Positions 34,848 through 42,650 of a stretch of 64,000 nucleotides of DNA are shown in pieces. Origin of the DNA: Gammaproteobacteria bacterium. GTDB lineage: Bacteria; Pseudomonadota; Gammaproteobacteria; Burkholderiales; Thiobacillaceae. A program made the translations under genes and the position numbers. The notes beneath the pieces were generated by a model that saw only the letters and a list, made by a program, of their open reading frames with translations, made no database searches and was not told the origin of the DNA. Position 1 is the first letter of the stretch. Each line of letters opens with the position of its first letter. The stretch spans positions 62,001 through 126,000 of the forward strand of contig JAHJNN010000017.1 in NCBI GenBank assembly GCA_018820765.1, given 5' to 3'.

Positions 34848-36236
34848 TCAGGCAGCAGCCTGCTTCAAGGTGTCGGCAAGGGGCACATGGCTCACCACGT
34901 AGCGATGCTTGCCGGATGCTTCGGGCGGAATGTCGTCCAGCAGGCGCAACTCCACTTCAAGCGCTTCGCCCAGACGTGCGTGCAGCCCGGCTACCACGGC
35001 ATGGCGGGCTGCCTCGTTCCAGTTGGCATCCGGCACGATCTGCACTTCCATGCGGTCGAGCGCGTGCTGAATGCACTTGAACTGGGCAATGCCGGGCACC
35101 GCGCGTAGCACATAAATCACGGCCAGCGCATGCATGACACGGCCATCGGCGGCGACGACAAAATCGGTCTGTCGCCCCGTCACTTCGGCAATGACATGCA
35201 AACCCTGCCCGCCGGCGGCGGGCTCGCTGGAAAGCCGCAGTACATCGCCGGTTCGATAACGGATGAAGGGCTGGGCCGCTGAAGTCAGGCCGGTGATCAC
35301 GGCCTCGCCCGCTTCGCCTGGCGCCACCGGCTGGCCGGCCTCGTCCAGCACCTCGACGATGTGGCTCTCGCTCATCAGCAGCATCTGTCCGCCCGGCGCC
35401 TCATGCGCGGTGAAACCGATGTCGCGGCTGCCGAATTCGTTCGCTACCGGCGCGCCGAATACTCGAGCGATGAGTTCGCGCTGGTGTGGGTAGAGCGGTT
35501 CGCCGGTCGTGCACACCACGCGCAGCTGCGGCAAACGCAGCGTGCGTTGCCGCGCCTCGGCATGCGCCGCCAGCAAAGCGGCACTGGAGGCGTATCCATA
35601 CAGGCATTGGGGCTGCCAAGCCTGCAACGCGTCAAGATAATCATCCATGCGCTCAGGCGACATGGCGAAGGCATTCAGCACCAGCTGGTTCACCAACCGG
35701 TCACGCAGGACCTTGACGCGGTCGGTCTTGTTCAGTTCAACCGGCGCGCCCCACAGATAAGCCTCGCGCTCGCCCGGCTCCACCCCCCACCAGCGCCGTG
35801 CGCGCATGCGGCCTGCTGCATCGGAGGCCTGGCGCTCGCGGCCGAAATAGAAGATGAGCGGCTCACCGCTGGACCCCCCCGTGGTGTACTGGAAGACCCG
35901 TCCCGGCACCCCGCGCCAGACGAGTTGCTCGACGTTGTCGCGGGCATCGCGCTTGTTCATCGTCGGCATGCGAGTCAGATCGGCCAGTGTCAACGCACCG
36001 GCCTTGGCAGCTTCATCCAATCCCGCAGTGCGCAACCGGTCTGCGTGCCAGGGGCTGTGCGCCAAGGCACTGGCCAGCAGCGTGTTCAGGCGCTGCGCCT
36101 GATAGGCCTCGATACCTTCCCGCGACAGCCACTGCGTACGCTCGAGTTCAGCGAGCATCGCAAAGGTTGGGCGTTGCATTGCCGCTTCCTGTGCACGATA
36201 GACGCTGCGGGCGAACCAGGCGGGGATCGTCATCAT
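34848..36236 (-). CDS. PaaK/CapK-like AMP-forming ligase (adenylate-forming)
   Basis: 462 residues. The ATP/AMP motif FQYTTGGSSGEPLIFYFGRE lies near residue 115; further motifs VCTTGEPLYPHQRELIARVF, NEFGSRDIGFTAHE and YRTGDVLRLSSEPA (A5-A7-like) are as in phenylacetate-CoA ligases and the CapK proteins of capsule loci, and the C-terminal small domain ends LDDIPPEASGKHRYVVSH with a likely Lys. It should adenylate a carboxylic acid, to make an acyl-CoA or transfer an acyl group onto a sugar. The usual XrtA-associated acyl-CoA ligase is not seen in the window, so this may fill that slot or act on its own. Start overlaps the upstream sulfotransferase by 4 bp. Confidence 0.83.
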   Translation of the reverse strand: MMTIPAWFARSVYRAQEAAMQRPTFAMLAELERTQWLSREGIEAYQAQRLNTLLASALAHSPWHADRLRTAGLDEAAKAGALTLADLTRMPTMNKRDARDNVEQLVWRGVPGRVFQYTTGGSSGEPLIFYFGRERQASDAAGRMRARRWWGVEPGEREAYLWGAPVELNKTDRVKVLRDRLVNQLVLNAFAMSPERMDDYLDALQAWQPQCLYGYASSAALLAAHAEARQRTLRLPQLRVVCTTGEPLYPHQRELIARVFGAPVANEFGSRDIGFTAHEAPGGQMLLMSESHIVEVLDEAGQPVAPGEAGEAVITGLTSAAQPFIRYRTGDVLRLSSEPAAGGQGLHVIAEVTGRQTDFVVAADGRVMHALAVIYVLRAVPGIAQFKCIQHALDRMEVQIVPDANWNEAARHAVVAGLHARLGEALEVELRLLDDIPPEASGKHRYVVSHVPLADTLKQAAA

Positions 36237-37078
36237 GACGCTATCCCCCGCTGCAAAGCTCTGAAGCGCGCCAGCAGTTCATCACACAGTGCTGAAACGG
36301 CAGGTGCGATGTCAGGCGGGCTGCGATGCTTGACTGAACGCGTGTGAATACGCCCGGCAACCCGTTGATTGAAACCCTGCAACCCGAGGAAGCCATATAC
36401 CGCTTCCACCTCGCGCTCGGGATGCTGCACCAGATCCTCATAGAACACGACGCGCACGCGGGAATCGGCAGCCAGCTGCTGCTCGAAAAACAGGGCATTG
36501 CGATAGAACCACATGACCGCCGCGCCCTCGGCCTCGCTGGCGTCCGGGTGGTACAGCGCAGCGAGCAACTCGCGCGTGGCTTCCGACATGCCGCGGCCGC
36601 GCCAGTCGCCTGCATCGCCCCGCGCCAGCCTGCTCCATTGCGGAACGAAATTGCCGAAGGACTTGATCGCAGAACTGGCGCTGTCGCGCCAGTCGCGCAC
36701 GACCCACACGGTTTTTGCTGGTCTGAAGGCATCCATCAGGTTCTTGATACGGTCGAGCTCGCACAGCGCCTTGATCACGAACACCGGCGCCGGGCAGTGC
36801 TGCGCCAGCTGCCGGATCACGGCCGAATCACGCATTTCATAGCGCTCGAACGCCCGCGGATCGGTTTCGTGGAACACCTGGGTCGCCGCACTGGCGTCCA
36901 GCACATCCATCAGCAGGTTGGTGCCGGAACGCTGCATGCCGGCAACGAATACATACTGCGCGACGGGACGCGGCCGCAAGCGCTGGCGCAAGGCTTTTCC
37001 CTGGCGCCAAATGGCATGGCGTATGCGCACCGGCAGGCTGCGCGCATCGTGGCCGGTAGCGGGCTTGGCGGGGCTCAT
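36233..37078 (-). CDS. Sulfotransferase family protein (3 of 3)
   Basis: 281 residues. YVFVAGMQRSGTNLLMDVLD (~42-61) is the PAPS-binding loop; KTVWVVRDWRDSASSAIKSF (~126-145) contains the 3'-phosphate binding R-D-x-R-D-x-A-S motif; VFYEDLVQHPEREVEAVYGF near residue 215 is the conserved 'YEDL-x-x-P' helix. The ATG at 37078 overlaps the stop of the GT4 gene (ATGA), and family homology starts after it; the open frame extends to 38179, but that part is a shadow of the GT4 gene. The acceptor is unknown. Confidence 0.82.
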   Translation of the reverse strand: MSPAKPATGHDARSLPVRIRHAIWRQGKALRQRLRPRPVAQYVFVAGMQRSGTNLLMDVLDASAATQVFHETDPRAFERYEMRDSAVIRQLAQHCPAPVFVIKALCELDRIKNLMDAFRPAKTVWVVRDWRDSASSAIKSFGNFVPQWSRLARGDAGDWRGRGMSEATRELLAALYHPDASEAEGAAVMWFYRNALFFEQQLAADSRVRVVFYEDLVQHPEREVEAVYGFLGLQGFNQRVAGRIHTRSVKHRSPPDIAPAVSALCDELLARFRALQRGIAS

Positions 37079-38337
37079 CGTTCGGCTGCTGCCGCAGCAG
37101 GCTGTTCCGGGTGGGGGGCGTTGTCGAGCAAGGGAGTCAACGCGCACAGCAATTGCGTCACGCGCGTGTCCCACTGGTTGGCCCGGGCGTAATCGAAGAT
37201 CGCGGCGCGGTCCCAATCCTTGTCGAGTGCGGCATCGAGCGCCTGATGCAGGGCCGCCCCATCGCCGAACGGGACGATGCTGCCGAGTTCGGCGCGGCAG
37301 ACCACTTCGGCGTTGCCGCCGACGTCGGTGGTGACCACCGGCAGGCCGCAGGCCATGGCTTCGAGAAAGACGTTGGCCCAGCCTTCGTTGCGAGTGGCGA
37401 GCACGAAGACGTCGGCTGCCGACAGCGGCCATTTGAGTTCGTCCGGCGGCAGCGCGCCGAGAAAATGCACGCGCCCGGCGAGCCCCAGCCGCGCGACCTG
37501 AGCGGTGAGTTCGGCGCGGTTGTCGCCTTCGGGGCTTGCACCGCCGACGATCAGATAATGCAAATCGGGATGTTGCCCGATCAGCGCCGGCATCACCTCG
37601 ATGACGCGGTGCATGCCCTTGCGCGGAACCAATGCGCCAACCGAGACGAGCACTTTGGCATCCTGCGGCAGGCCGTATTTCTGGCGCGCTGCAACACGAT
37701 CGACGGGATGAAAGCGTGCTGTGTCGACACCATTGCCGACGACTTCGGTTTTCTCGGCGGCGGCGCCCAGCTCGATCGCCAGCCGGCGCAGCGAATCGGA
37801 CACGGAAAACACCCGGGCGGCGGCTTTGAGGGTGCGCGCGAGACGCGGACGCAGCACCGGGTTCCTGCTGTGCGGCACTTCGGTGCCGCGCAGGGTGACG
37901 GTGACCGGAAGCTGGAGCCAGCGCCCTAGCCGGGTGGCGGCTTCGCCGTCGGGGTAGGCGAAGTGGGCGTCGATCAGGCGCGCGCCCTGCCGCTTCAGTT
38001 TCCGCATCAGGCCGAAACTCGCCAGCGCCATCGACCAGCCGTCGAACCGGCGCAGGACGCCGGGCACGGCGAAGTAACGCGGATGGTAGACGCGAATGCC
38101 CTGCTGGATTTCCAGCGCCGGCGCCTGCGGGCGGTAACCGGGGCGCAGCAGGCGGATCAGCGACTGCCCGGGAAACCACGGCTGCGGCGAAACGACGGCG
38201 AGCGGCCGGTGCCGGGCGACGCGGAACATGCGTTCGCGGATGAACGGCCCGGCGCCGGGGCGCACCGCGCTGGGGAAGAGCGCGCTGAACACGACCAGGT
38301 CGATGCGGTCGGTTGCGGCGGTGCGCGGTTCAGGCAC
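37075..38337 (-). CDS. Glycosyltransferase family 4 protein
   Basis: 420 residues. Opening IDLVVFSALFPSAVRPGAGP, then DAHFAYPDGEAATRLGRWL, TLRGTEVPHSRNPVLRP, VVGNGVDTARFHPVDRV, VLVSVGALVPRKGMHRVIEV and ATRNEGWANVFLEAMACGLP with the E-x7-E pattern at ~325-340, then TTDVGGNAEVV. It is a retaining GT-B enzyme of the kind that follows the Daro_2409-type glycosyltransferase in many XrtA loci. Its start overlaps the upstream gene by 8 bp, its end the sulfotransferase by 4 bp. Confidence 0.9.
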   Translation of the reverse strand: MPEPRTAATDRIDLVVFSALFPSAVRPGAGPFIRERMFRVARHRPLAVVSPQPWFPGQSLIRLLRPGYRPQAPALEIQQGIRVYHPRYFAVPGVLRRFDGWSMALASFGLMRKLKRQGARLIDAHFAYPDGEAATRLGRWLQLPVTVTLRGTEVPHSRNPVLRPRLARTLKAAARVFSVSDSLRRLAIELGAAAEKTEVVGNGVDTARFHPVDRVAARQKYGLPQDAKVLVSVGALVPRKGMHRVIEVMPALIGQHPDLHYLIVGGASPEGDNRAELTAQVARLGLAGRVHFLGALPPDELKWPLSAADVFVLATRNEGWANVFLEAMACGLPVVTTDVGGNAEVVCRAELGSIVPFGDGAALHQALDAALDKDWDRAAIFDYARANQWDTRVTQLLCALTPLLDNAPHPEQPAAAAAER

Positions 38338-39556
38338 GCGCGGCCTCCATCGCCGGTTTGACGAGGCTGCCGTAGACGCCGCGGTAGCGCGCGACGCTGG
38401 CGGCCCAGTTGCGCTCGGTCTCGACGAACTGGCGGCCGTTTTGCTTCAGGCCGTCCCAGCCCTGCTCGTTCTTCATGAGCGCCACCACCTTGCCGGCGAG
38501 GTCGCCCGCATCGCCCGCGCGAAACAGCACGCCGGTCTTGCCGTCCTGGATCAGTTCCTTGTGGCCGCCGACGTCGGACGCGACCATCAACCGTCCCTGC
38601 GCCATCGCTTCCAGCGGCTTCAGCGGGGTGACGAGCTCGGTCAGACGCATCGGATGACGCGCATAGACCAGCACGTCGATCAGGTCGTAATAGCGGTTCA
38701 CCTCGGCGTGCGGCACGCGCCCGGTGAACACCACGCGGTCCTTCAGGTCGAGCGCCATCACCTGCTGCTTCAGCGCGGCATCCTGCGGCCCGCCGCCGAC
38801 CAGCAGCACCTTGACGTCGGGCATCTGCTGCAGAATCGCCGGCAGCGCGGCGAGCAGCAAGTCCAGACCTTCATAGGCGTAGAACGAGCCGATGAAACCG
38901 AGCACGCGGCTGGTGCCGAGGCCGAGCTTCATTTTCAGCGCGGAATCGGGCTTGCCGCCCATCTCGAACTTGTCGATGTCGACCGCGTTGGGGATGACGG
39001 TAATCTTGTTTGCCGGTATGCCGCGCGCGACCAGGTCGCTGCGCAGGCCTTCGCAGATCACGGTGACGGCGTCGGCGTGCTTTACGGCCCAGGTTTCCAG
39101 TCCGCGGGTCAACCGATAGCGCAGGCTGCCTTCCTTGGTGCTGCCGTGGTCGACCGCGGCATCTTCCCAGAAGGCGCGGATTTCATACACGACCGGGATA
39201 CCGAGTTTGCGGCCGACGCGGATCGCCGGCACCGCATCGAGCACCGGCGAATGGGCGTGAATGACATCGGGGCGCAGGGTCTTTGCCAAAGCCAGCAGGC
39301 GCTTTTCGATTGCGCCCATCACCGCGAACGGGTCGCCTCCGGGCAGCTTGGCGAGCAGGCCGGAGGGTTTCGGCGTGCGGTAGAAATGCAGGCCGTCGGC
39401 GTCCTCTTCCATCACCGTGCAATCGATCTGCTTGGGCCCGGACAGGTGGTAGGTCTCCCAGCCCATTTTCCGCTGGTTGCGCAGGATCGCCGCGCTGCGG
39501 AAGGTGTAGCCGGAATGCAGCGGCAGGGTGTGGTCGAAGACGTGGAGAATCTTCAT
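38330..39556 (-). CDS. Exosortase A-associated glycosyltransferase (TIGR04063, Daro_2409 type)
   Basis: 408 residues. Starts MKILHVFDHTLPLHSGYTFR, the hallmark opening of this XrtA-specific family. Further motifs: AHSPVLDAVPAIRVGRKLG, EIRAFWEDAAVDHGSTKEG, NKITVIPNAVDIDKFEMGG, GFIGSFYAYEGLDLLLAALP and RHPMRLTELVTPLKPLEAMA (the LTELVTPLKPLEAMA loop binds the donor nucleotide). The length matches the family. It sits between the XrtA amidotransferase, whose stop overlaps it by 4 bp, and a GT4. The long frame up to 39628 is a shadow; family sequence begins at the chosen ATG. Confidence 0.93.
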   Translation of the reverse strand: MKILHVFDHTLPLHSGYTFRSAAILRNQRKMGWETYHLSGPKQIDCTVMEEDADGLHFYRTPKPSGLLAKLPGGDPFAVMGAIEKRLLALAKTLRPDVIHAHSPVLDAVPAIRVGRKLGIPVVYEIRAFWEDAAVDHGSTKEGSLRYRLTRGLETWAVKHADAVTVICEGLRSDLVARGIPANKITVIPNAVDIDKFEMGGKPDSALKMKLGLGTSRVLGFIGSFYAYEGLDLLLAALPAILQQMPDVKVLLVGGGPQDAALKQQVMALDLKDRVVFTGRVPHAEVNRYYDLIDVLVYARHPMRLTELVTPLKPLEAMAQGRLMVASDVGGHKELIQDGKTGVLFRAGDAGDLAGKVVALMKNEQGWDGLKQNGRQFVETERNWAASVARYRGVYGSLVKPAMEAARA

Positions 39557-41472
39557 GCCGCCTGCCTTTCCGATTCGTCCATGCCCAGCACCTGGCCGAG
39601 GAAGGCGTCGAACATCAGAACGGTCCACAGGATCACCGAATAATCGCGGCGGCCGGACTGGTGCGCCTCGACCACGTCGCGCAGGAAATCCTGGTTGAAC
39701 ATGCCGGTGGAGGCCAGCCGCTCGCCCAGCACCACGCTGCGAATGGTGGCGGCGAGCGGGCCGCGGAACCAGGCGGCGAGCGGGACGGAAAAGCCCATCT
39801 TCTTGCGGTACAACACGTCGTTCGGCAGATAGGGCTCCATCGCCTTTTTCAGCAGGTATTTGCCTTCGGTGCCGCGCAGCTTGAGATCGACCGGCAAGCC
39901 GGAGACCCAGCCCATCAGTTCGTGGTCGAGCAGCGGCTCGCGCACTTCGAGCGCATGCGCCATGCTGGCGCGGTCGACCTTGGTGAGGATGTCGCCGACG
40001 AGGTAGGTTTTCATGTCGAGATACTGCACCAGCGACAGCGGGTCGTCGGTGGGGGCGACCGCGGCGTGGCGGCGCAGCACTTCCACCGCCTGGTAGCCCT
40101 GCAGCTCACGCTTGAAGGCGGGCGAGAACAGCTGAATGCGCTGCGCATCGGACAACAGCGAGACGCCGTGGAAATAGCCCTCGACGGTGTCGCGCGCCAG
40201 CGCCTCGAAGGTGGTCTTGGCGCGGAACACTTTCGGCGCCCAGTCGGCCTTGGGGTAGAGTTTGCCGAGCGCGCCGAACAGCGGGCGGCGCAGGCCGAGC
40301 GGAATGACCGAGCGCATGCGCTCCTCGTAGCGGAACCAGCGGTAGCGCCGATAGCCGGCGAAATGCTCGTCGCCGCCGTCGCCGGACAACGCGACTTTCA
40401 CGTGCTTGCGCGCCAGTTCGCAAACGCGGTAAGTGGGCAGCGCGGATGAGTCGGCGTAGGGCTCGTCGTAGACCTGGGCGAGCTGGCCGACCAGGCTGAA
40501 ATCGCCGGCGGCGACGGTCTCGACGTGATGCCGCGTGTGGTAGCGGTCGGCCACCTGTTGGGCGAATTCTATCTCGTTGAAAGCCGGGTCGTCGAAGCCG
40601 ATCGAGCAGGTATTCACCGGAGCCGTCGACTGCGTGGCCATCATCGCCACCACCGCGCTGGAATCGACGCCGCCCGACAGGAAGGCACCGAGCGGCACGT
40701 CGGCAATCATGCGCAGGCGGATCGATTCCTGCATGCGTGCGACCAACTCGTCCATTGCGCTGGCCTCGTCCTTCACCGCCACCGGCGTGAACGGCATGTC
40801 CCAGTACTGCTTCGGCAGCGCGCGCGCTTCGCCACGCTTGAGGGTGAGCGTGAAGCCGGGCGGCAGCTTGCAGACGCGCTTGAAAATGGTGCGCGGCTCG
40901 GGCACATAGCCGTAGGCGAAATAGTCCTCGACCGCCAGGGGGTCGATGTCGCGCGTGAGGCAGGGATGCACCATCAGCGACTTCAGTTCGGAGCCGAAAA
41001 TGAATTCGCCGGTGTCGAGGAAGGCGTAATACAGCGGCTTGACGCCGAAACGGTCGCGCACCACGAACAGGGTTTCCTGCTTGCGGTCCCACAGCGCAAA
41101 CGCGAACATGCCGCGGAAGCGCTCGACGCAGGCTTCGCCCCAGGCTTCCCAGGCGTGGACGATGACTTCGGTGTCGGAGTGGGTGCGGAAGTGATGGCCG
41201 AGCGCCACCAGTTCGGGCACCAGCTCCTGGAAATTGTAGATCTCGCCGTTGAACACGACGACGACCGAGCCGTCCTCGTTGAACAAGGGCTGCTGACCGG
41301 TGGAGAGGTCGATGATGGACAAACGCCGGTGCCCCAGACCCACGCCCGGCTCCAGGTGCAGGCCACCTTCGTCGGGTCCGCGGTGAAACTGGGTTTCGTT
41401 CATCCGGTGCAGCAGCTCGCGTGAAATCTCACTGAGGTCTCGGGTATCGAAGATGCCGGTGATGCCGCACAT
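39553..41472 (-). CDS. Exosortase A system amidotransferase (AsnB-like, class II)
   Basis: 639 residues. N-terminal Cys2 glutaminase domain (MCGITGIFDTRDLSEI, RGPDEGGLHLEPGVGLGHRR, NGEIYNFQELVPELVALGHH) and ATP-pyrophosphatase domain (FLSGGVDSSAVVAMMATQS at ~260, LSGDGGDEHFAGYRRYRWFR, ALEVREPLLDHELMGWVSGL). All glutamine amidotransferase elements are present, unlike the AsnB-like gene at 21874-23700. This matches the XrtA/PEP-CTERM amidotransferase 1 family (TIGR03108), which likely amidates a sugar acid or peptide in EPS maturation. It follows the TIGR03088-type GT after 59 bp and precedes the Daro_2409 GT. Confidence 0.94.
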   Translation of the reverse strand: MCGITGIFDTRDLSEISRELLHRMNETQFHRGPDEGGLHLEPGVGLGHRRLSIIDLSTGQQPLFNEDGSVVVVFNGEIYNFQELVPELVALGHHFRTHSDTEVIVHAWEAWGEACVERFRGMFAFALWDRKQETLFVVRDRFGVKPLYYAFLDTGEFIFGSELKSLMVHPCLTRDIDPLAVEDYFAYGYVPEPRTIFKRVCKLPPGFTLTLKRGEARALPKQYWDMPFTPVAVKDEASAMDELVARMQESIRLRMIADVPLGAFLSGGVDSSAVVAMMATQSTAPVNTCSIGFDDPAFNEIEFAQQVADRYHTRHHVETVAAGDFSLVGQLAQVYDEPYADSSALPTYRVCELARKHVKVALSGDGGDEHFAGYRRYRWFRYEERMRSVIPLGLRRPLFGALGKLYPKADWAPKVFRAKTTFEALARDTVEGYFHGVSLLSDAQRIQLFSPAFKRELQGYQAVEVLRRHAAVAPTDDPLSLVQYLDMKTYLVGDILTKVDRASMAHALEVREPLLDHELMGWVSGLPVDLKLRGTEGKYLLKKAMEPYLPNDVLYRKKMGFSVPLAAWFRGPLAATIRSVVLGERLASTGMFNQDFLRDVVEAHQSGRRDYSVILWTVLMFDAFLGQVLGMDESERQAA

Positions 41473-41531
41473 AGTGGTTGTCTCGTTCCTGTTTGTGTCG
41501 ATTTCCCGCGCTGCCTGACGGCGCCTCGGCG

Positions 41532-42650
41532 CTATCGTCCCAGCGTTTTTTCGTATACCCCAGCATAGGCCGCGGCCATGGCCGGTATGCTGAAGCGCTG
41601 CACCGCCTGCCGCCGTGCGGTTTCACCATGCTCGGCAATGCGCGCCGGCGTATCCAGGTAGAAAAGCAAGGCCTGTACCATCTCGGCCACATCGCCGGGC
41701 GTCACCAGCAGGCCGTTAACGCCGTCCTCCACCAGTTCGAGATTGCCGCCCACGGCGGTGGCGATCACCGGTAGCCCGCTCGCCAGCGCTTCGAGGATGG
41801 TATTGGAAATGCCCTCGTTTTTGGAGGGCAGGACGAATACGTCGAGCGCCTGCATGATCTCGGCAATGTCGTCGCGCGCGCCCGGAAACCAGGCCAGATG
41901 GGCGAGGCCGGCACCCTGCAGCAGTTCGAGGCAGGCCTCGCGCACGGGCCCGTCGCCGACGATGACCAACCGTGCGCGCTCGGCCCGCTCGGGCTGCTGC
42001 CGCATCAGTTGGATGAAGGCGCGCGTGAGCAGGGGGTAATCCTTGACCTCGACCATGCGCCCGACCGAACCGAACACGATGCTCTCGGGATGGGCGAACT
42101 CCGGCCGCGCCCCCGCGCGCGGCCGAAATTTCGTGCTGTCAACGCCGTTGTAGATCTGGTTCAGCTTGTGCGGCGGCACATGGATGACCTGGCGCAGCCA
42201 GGTTTCGAGATCGCGGCTCACGGCAATGTAGTTCGACACCAGGGGCCGCGCGGCGCGGCGCAGCAGGTTGTATTTCCAGTTGCGGCCGTAAAGATCGAAC
42301 ACGTCGCGCCCATGCTCGCCGTGCACGGTGGCGCGAATGCCGGCAGCGGCGGCCACGAACTGCGCTTCCAGCGCAGCCAGGTTGCGGGTGTGCACCAGAT
42401 CGGGCTTGAGACTGCGCAGCAGCTTCCATAGCCGCACCGCCCAGCCAAGGCCGTGCCCGGGCGCCCGGTGCAGCGCGTGGAAATCGACCCGCTGCGCGGT
42501 GATCCGGTGGCGGAAACCGCTGTAGTCGGTGAGCGCCACCACGGTGTGGCGATAGCGCTCCGGCGGCAGAGTGTTGAACAGGTTGACCATGCCGTTTTCC
42601 ATGCCGCCGGTGTCGAAGCGGTGGACGATGTGCACGATGTGCGCGGTCAC
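41532..42650 (-). CDS. Exosortase A-associated sugar transferase (TIGR03088 type GT4)
   Basis: 372 residues from a GTG start that overlaps the exosortase stop (GTGA on the minus strand at 42650-42647). Motifs: AHIVHIVHRFDTGGMENGMV (the G-G-M-E-N glycine loop), ATVHGEHGRDVFDLYGRNW, IYNGVDSTKFRPRAGARPEF, VFGSVGRMVEVKDYPLLTRA, LPSKNEGISNTILEALASGL and TAVGGNLELVEDGVNGLLV. The length and opening match the XrtA-associated family. The frame is open further upstream to 43841 inside the exosortase gene, but that is a shadow. Confidence 0.92.
   Translation of the reverse strand: MTAHIVHIVHRFDTGGMENGMVNLFNTLPPERYRHTVVALTDYSGFRHRITAQRVDFHALHRAPGHGLGWAVRLWKLLRSLKPDLVHTRNLAALEAQFVAAAAGIRATVHGEHGRDVFDLYGRNWKYNLLRRAARPLVSNYIAVSRDLETWLRQVIHVPPHKLNQIYNGVDSTKFRPRAGARPEFAHPESIVFGSVGRMVEVKDYPLLTRAFIQLMRQQPERAERARLVIVGDGPVREACLELLQGAGLAHLAWFPGARDDIAEIMQALDVFVLPSKNEGISNTILEALASGLPVIATAVGGNLELVEDGVNGLLVTPGDVAEMVQALLFYLDTPARIAEHGETARRQAVQRFSIPAMAAAYAGVYEKTLGR

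Noticed and set aside
37079-38179. Upstream extension of the third sulfotransferase frame
   Set aside because: Lies wholly inside the GT4 gene at 37075-38337; family homology begins only after 37078.
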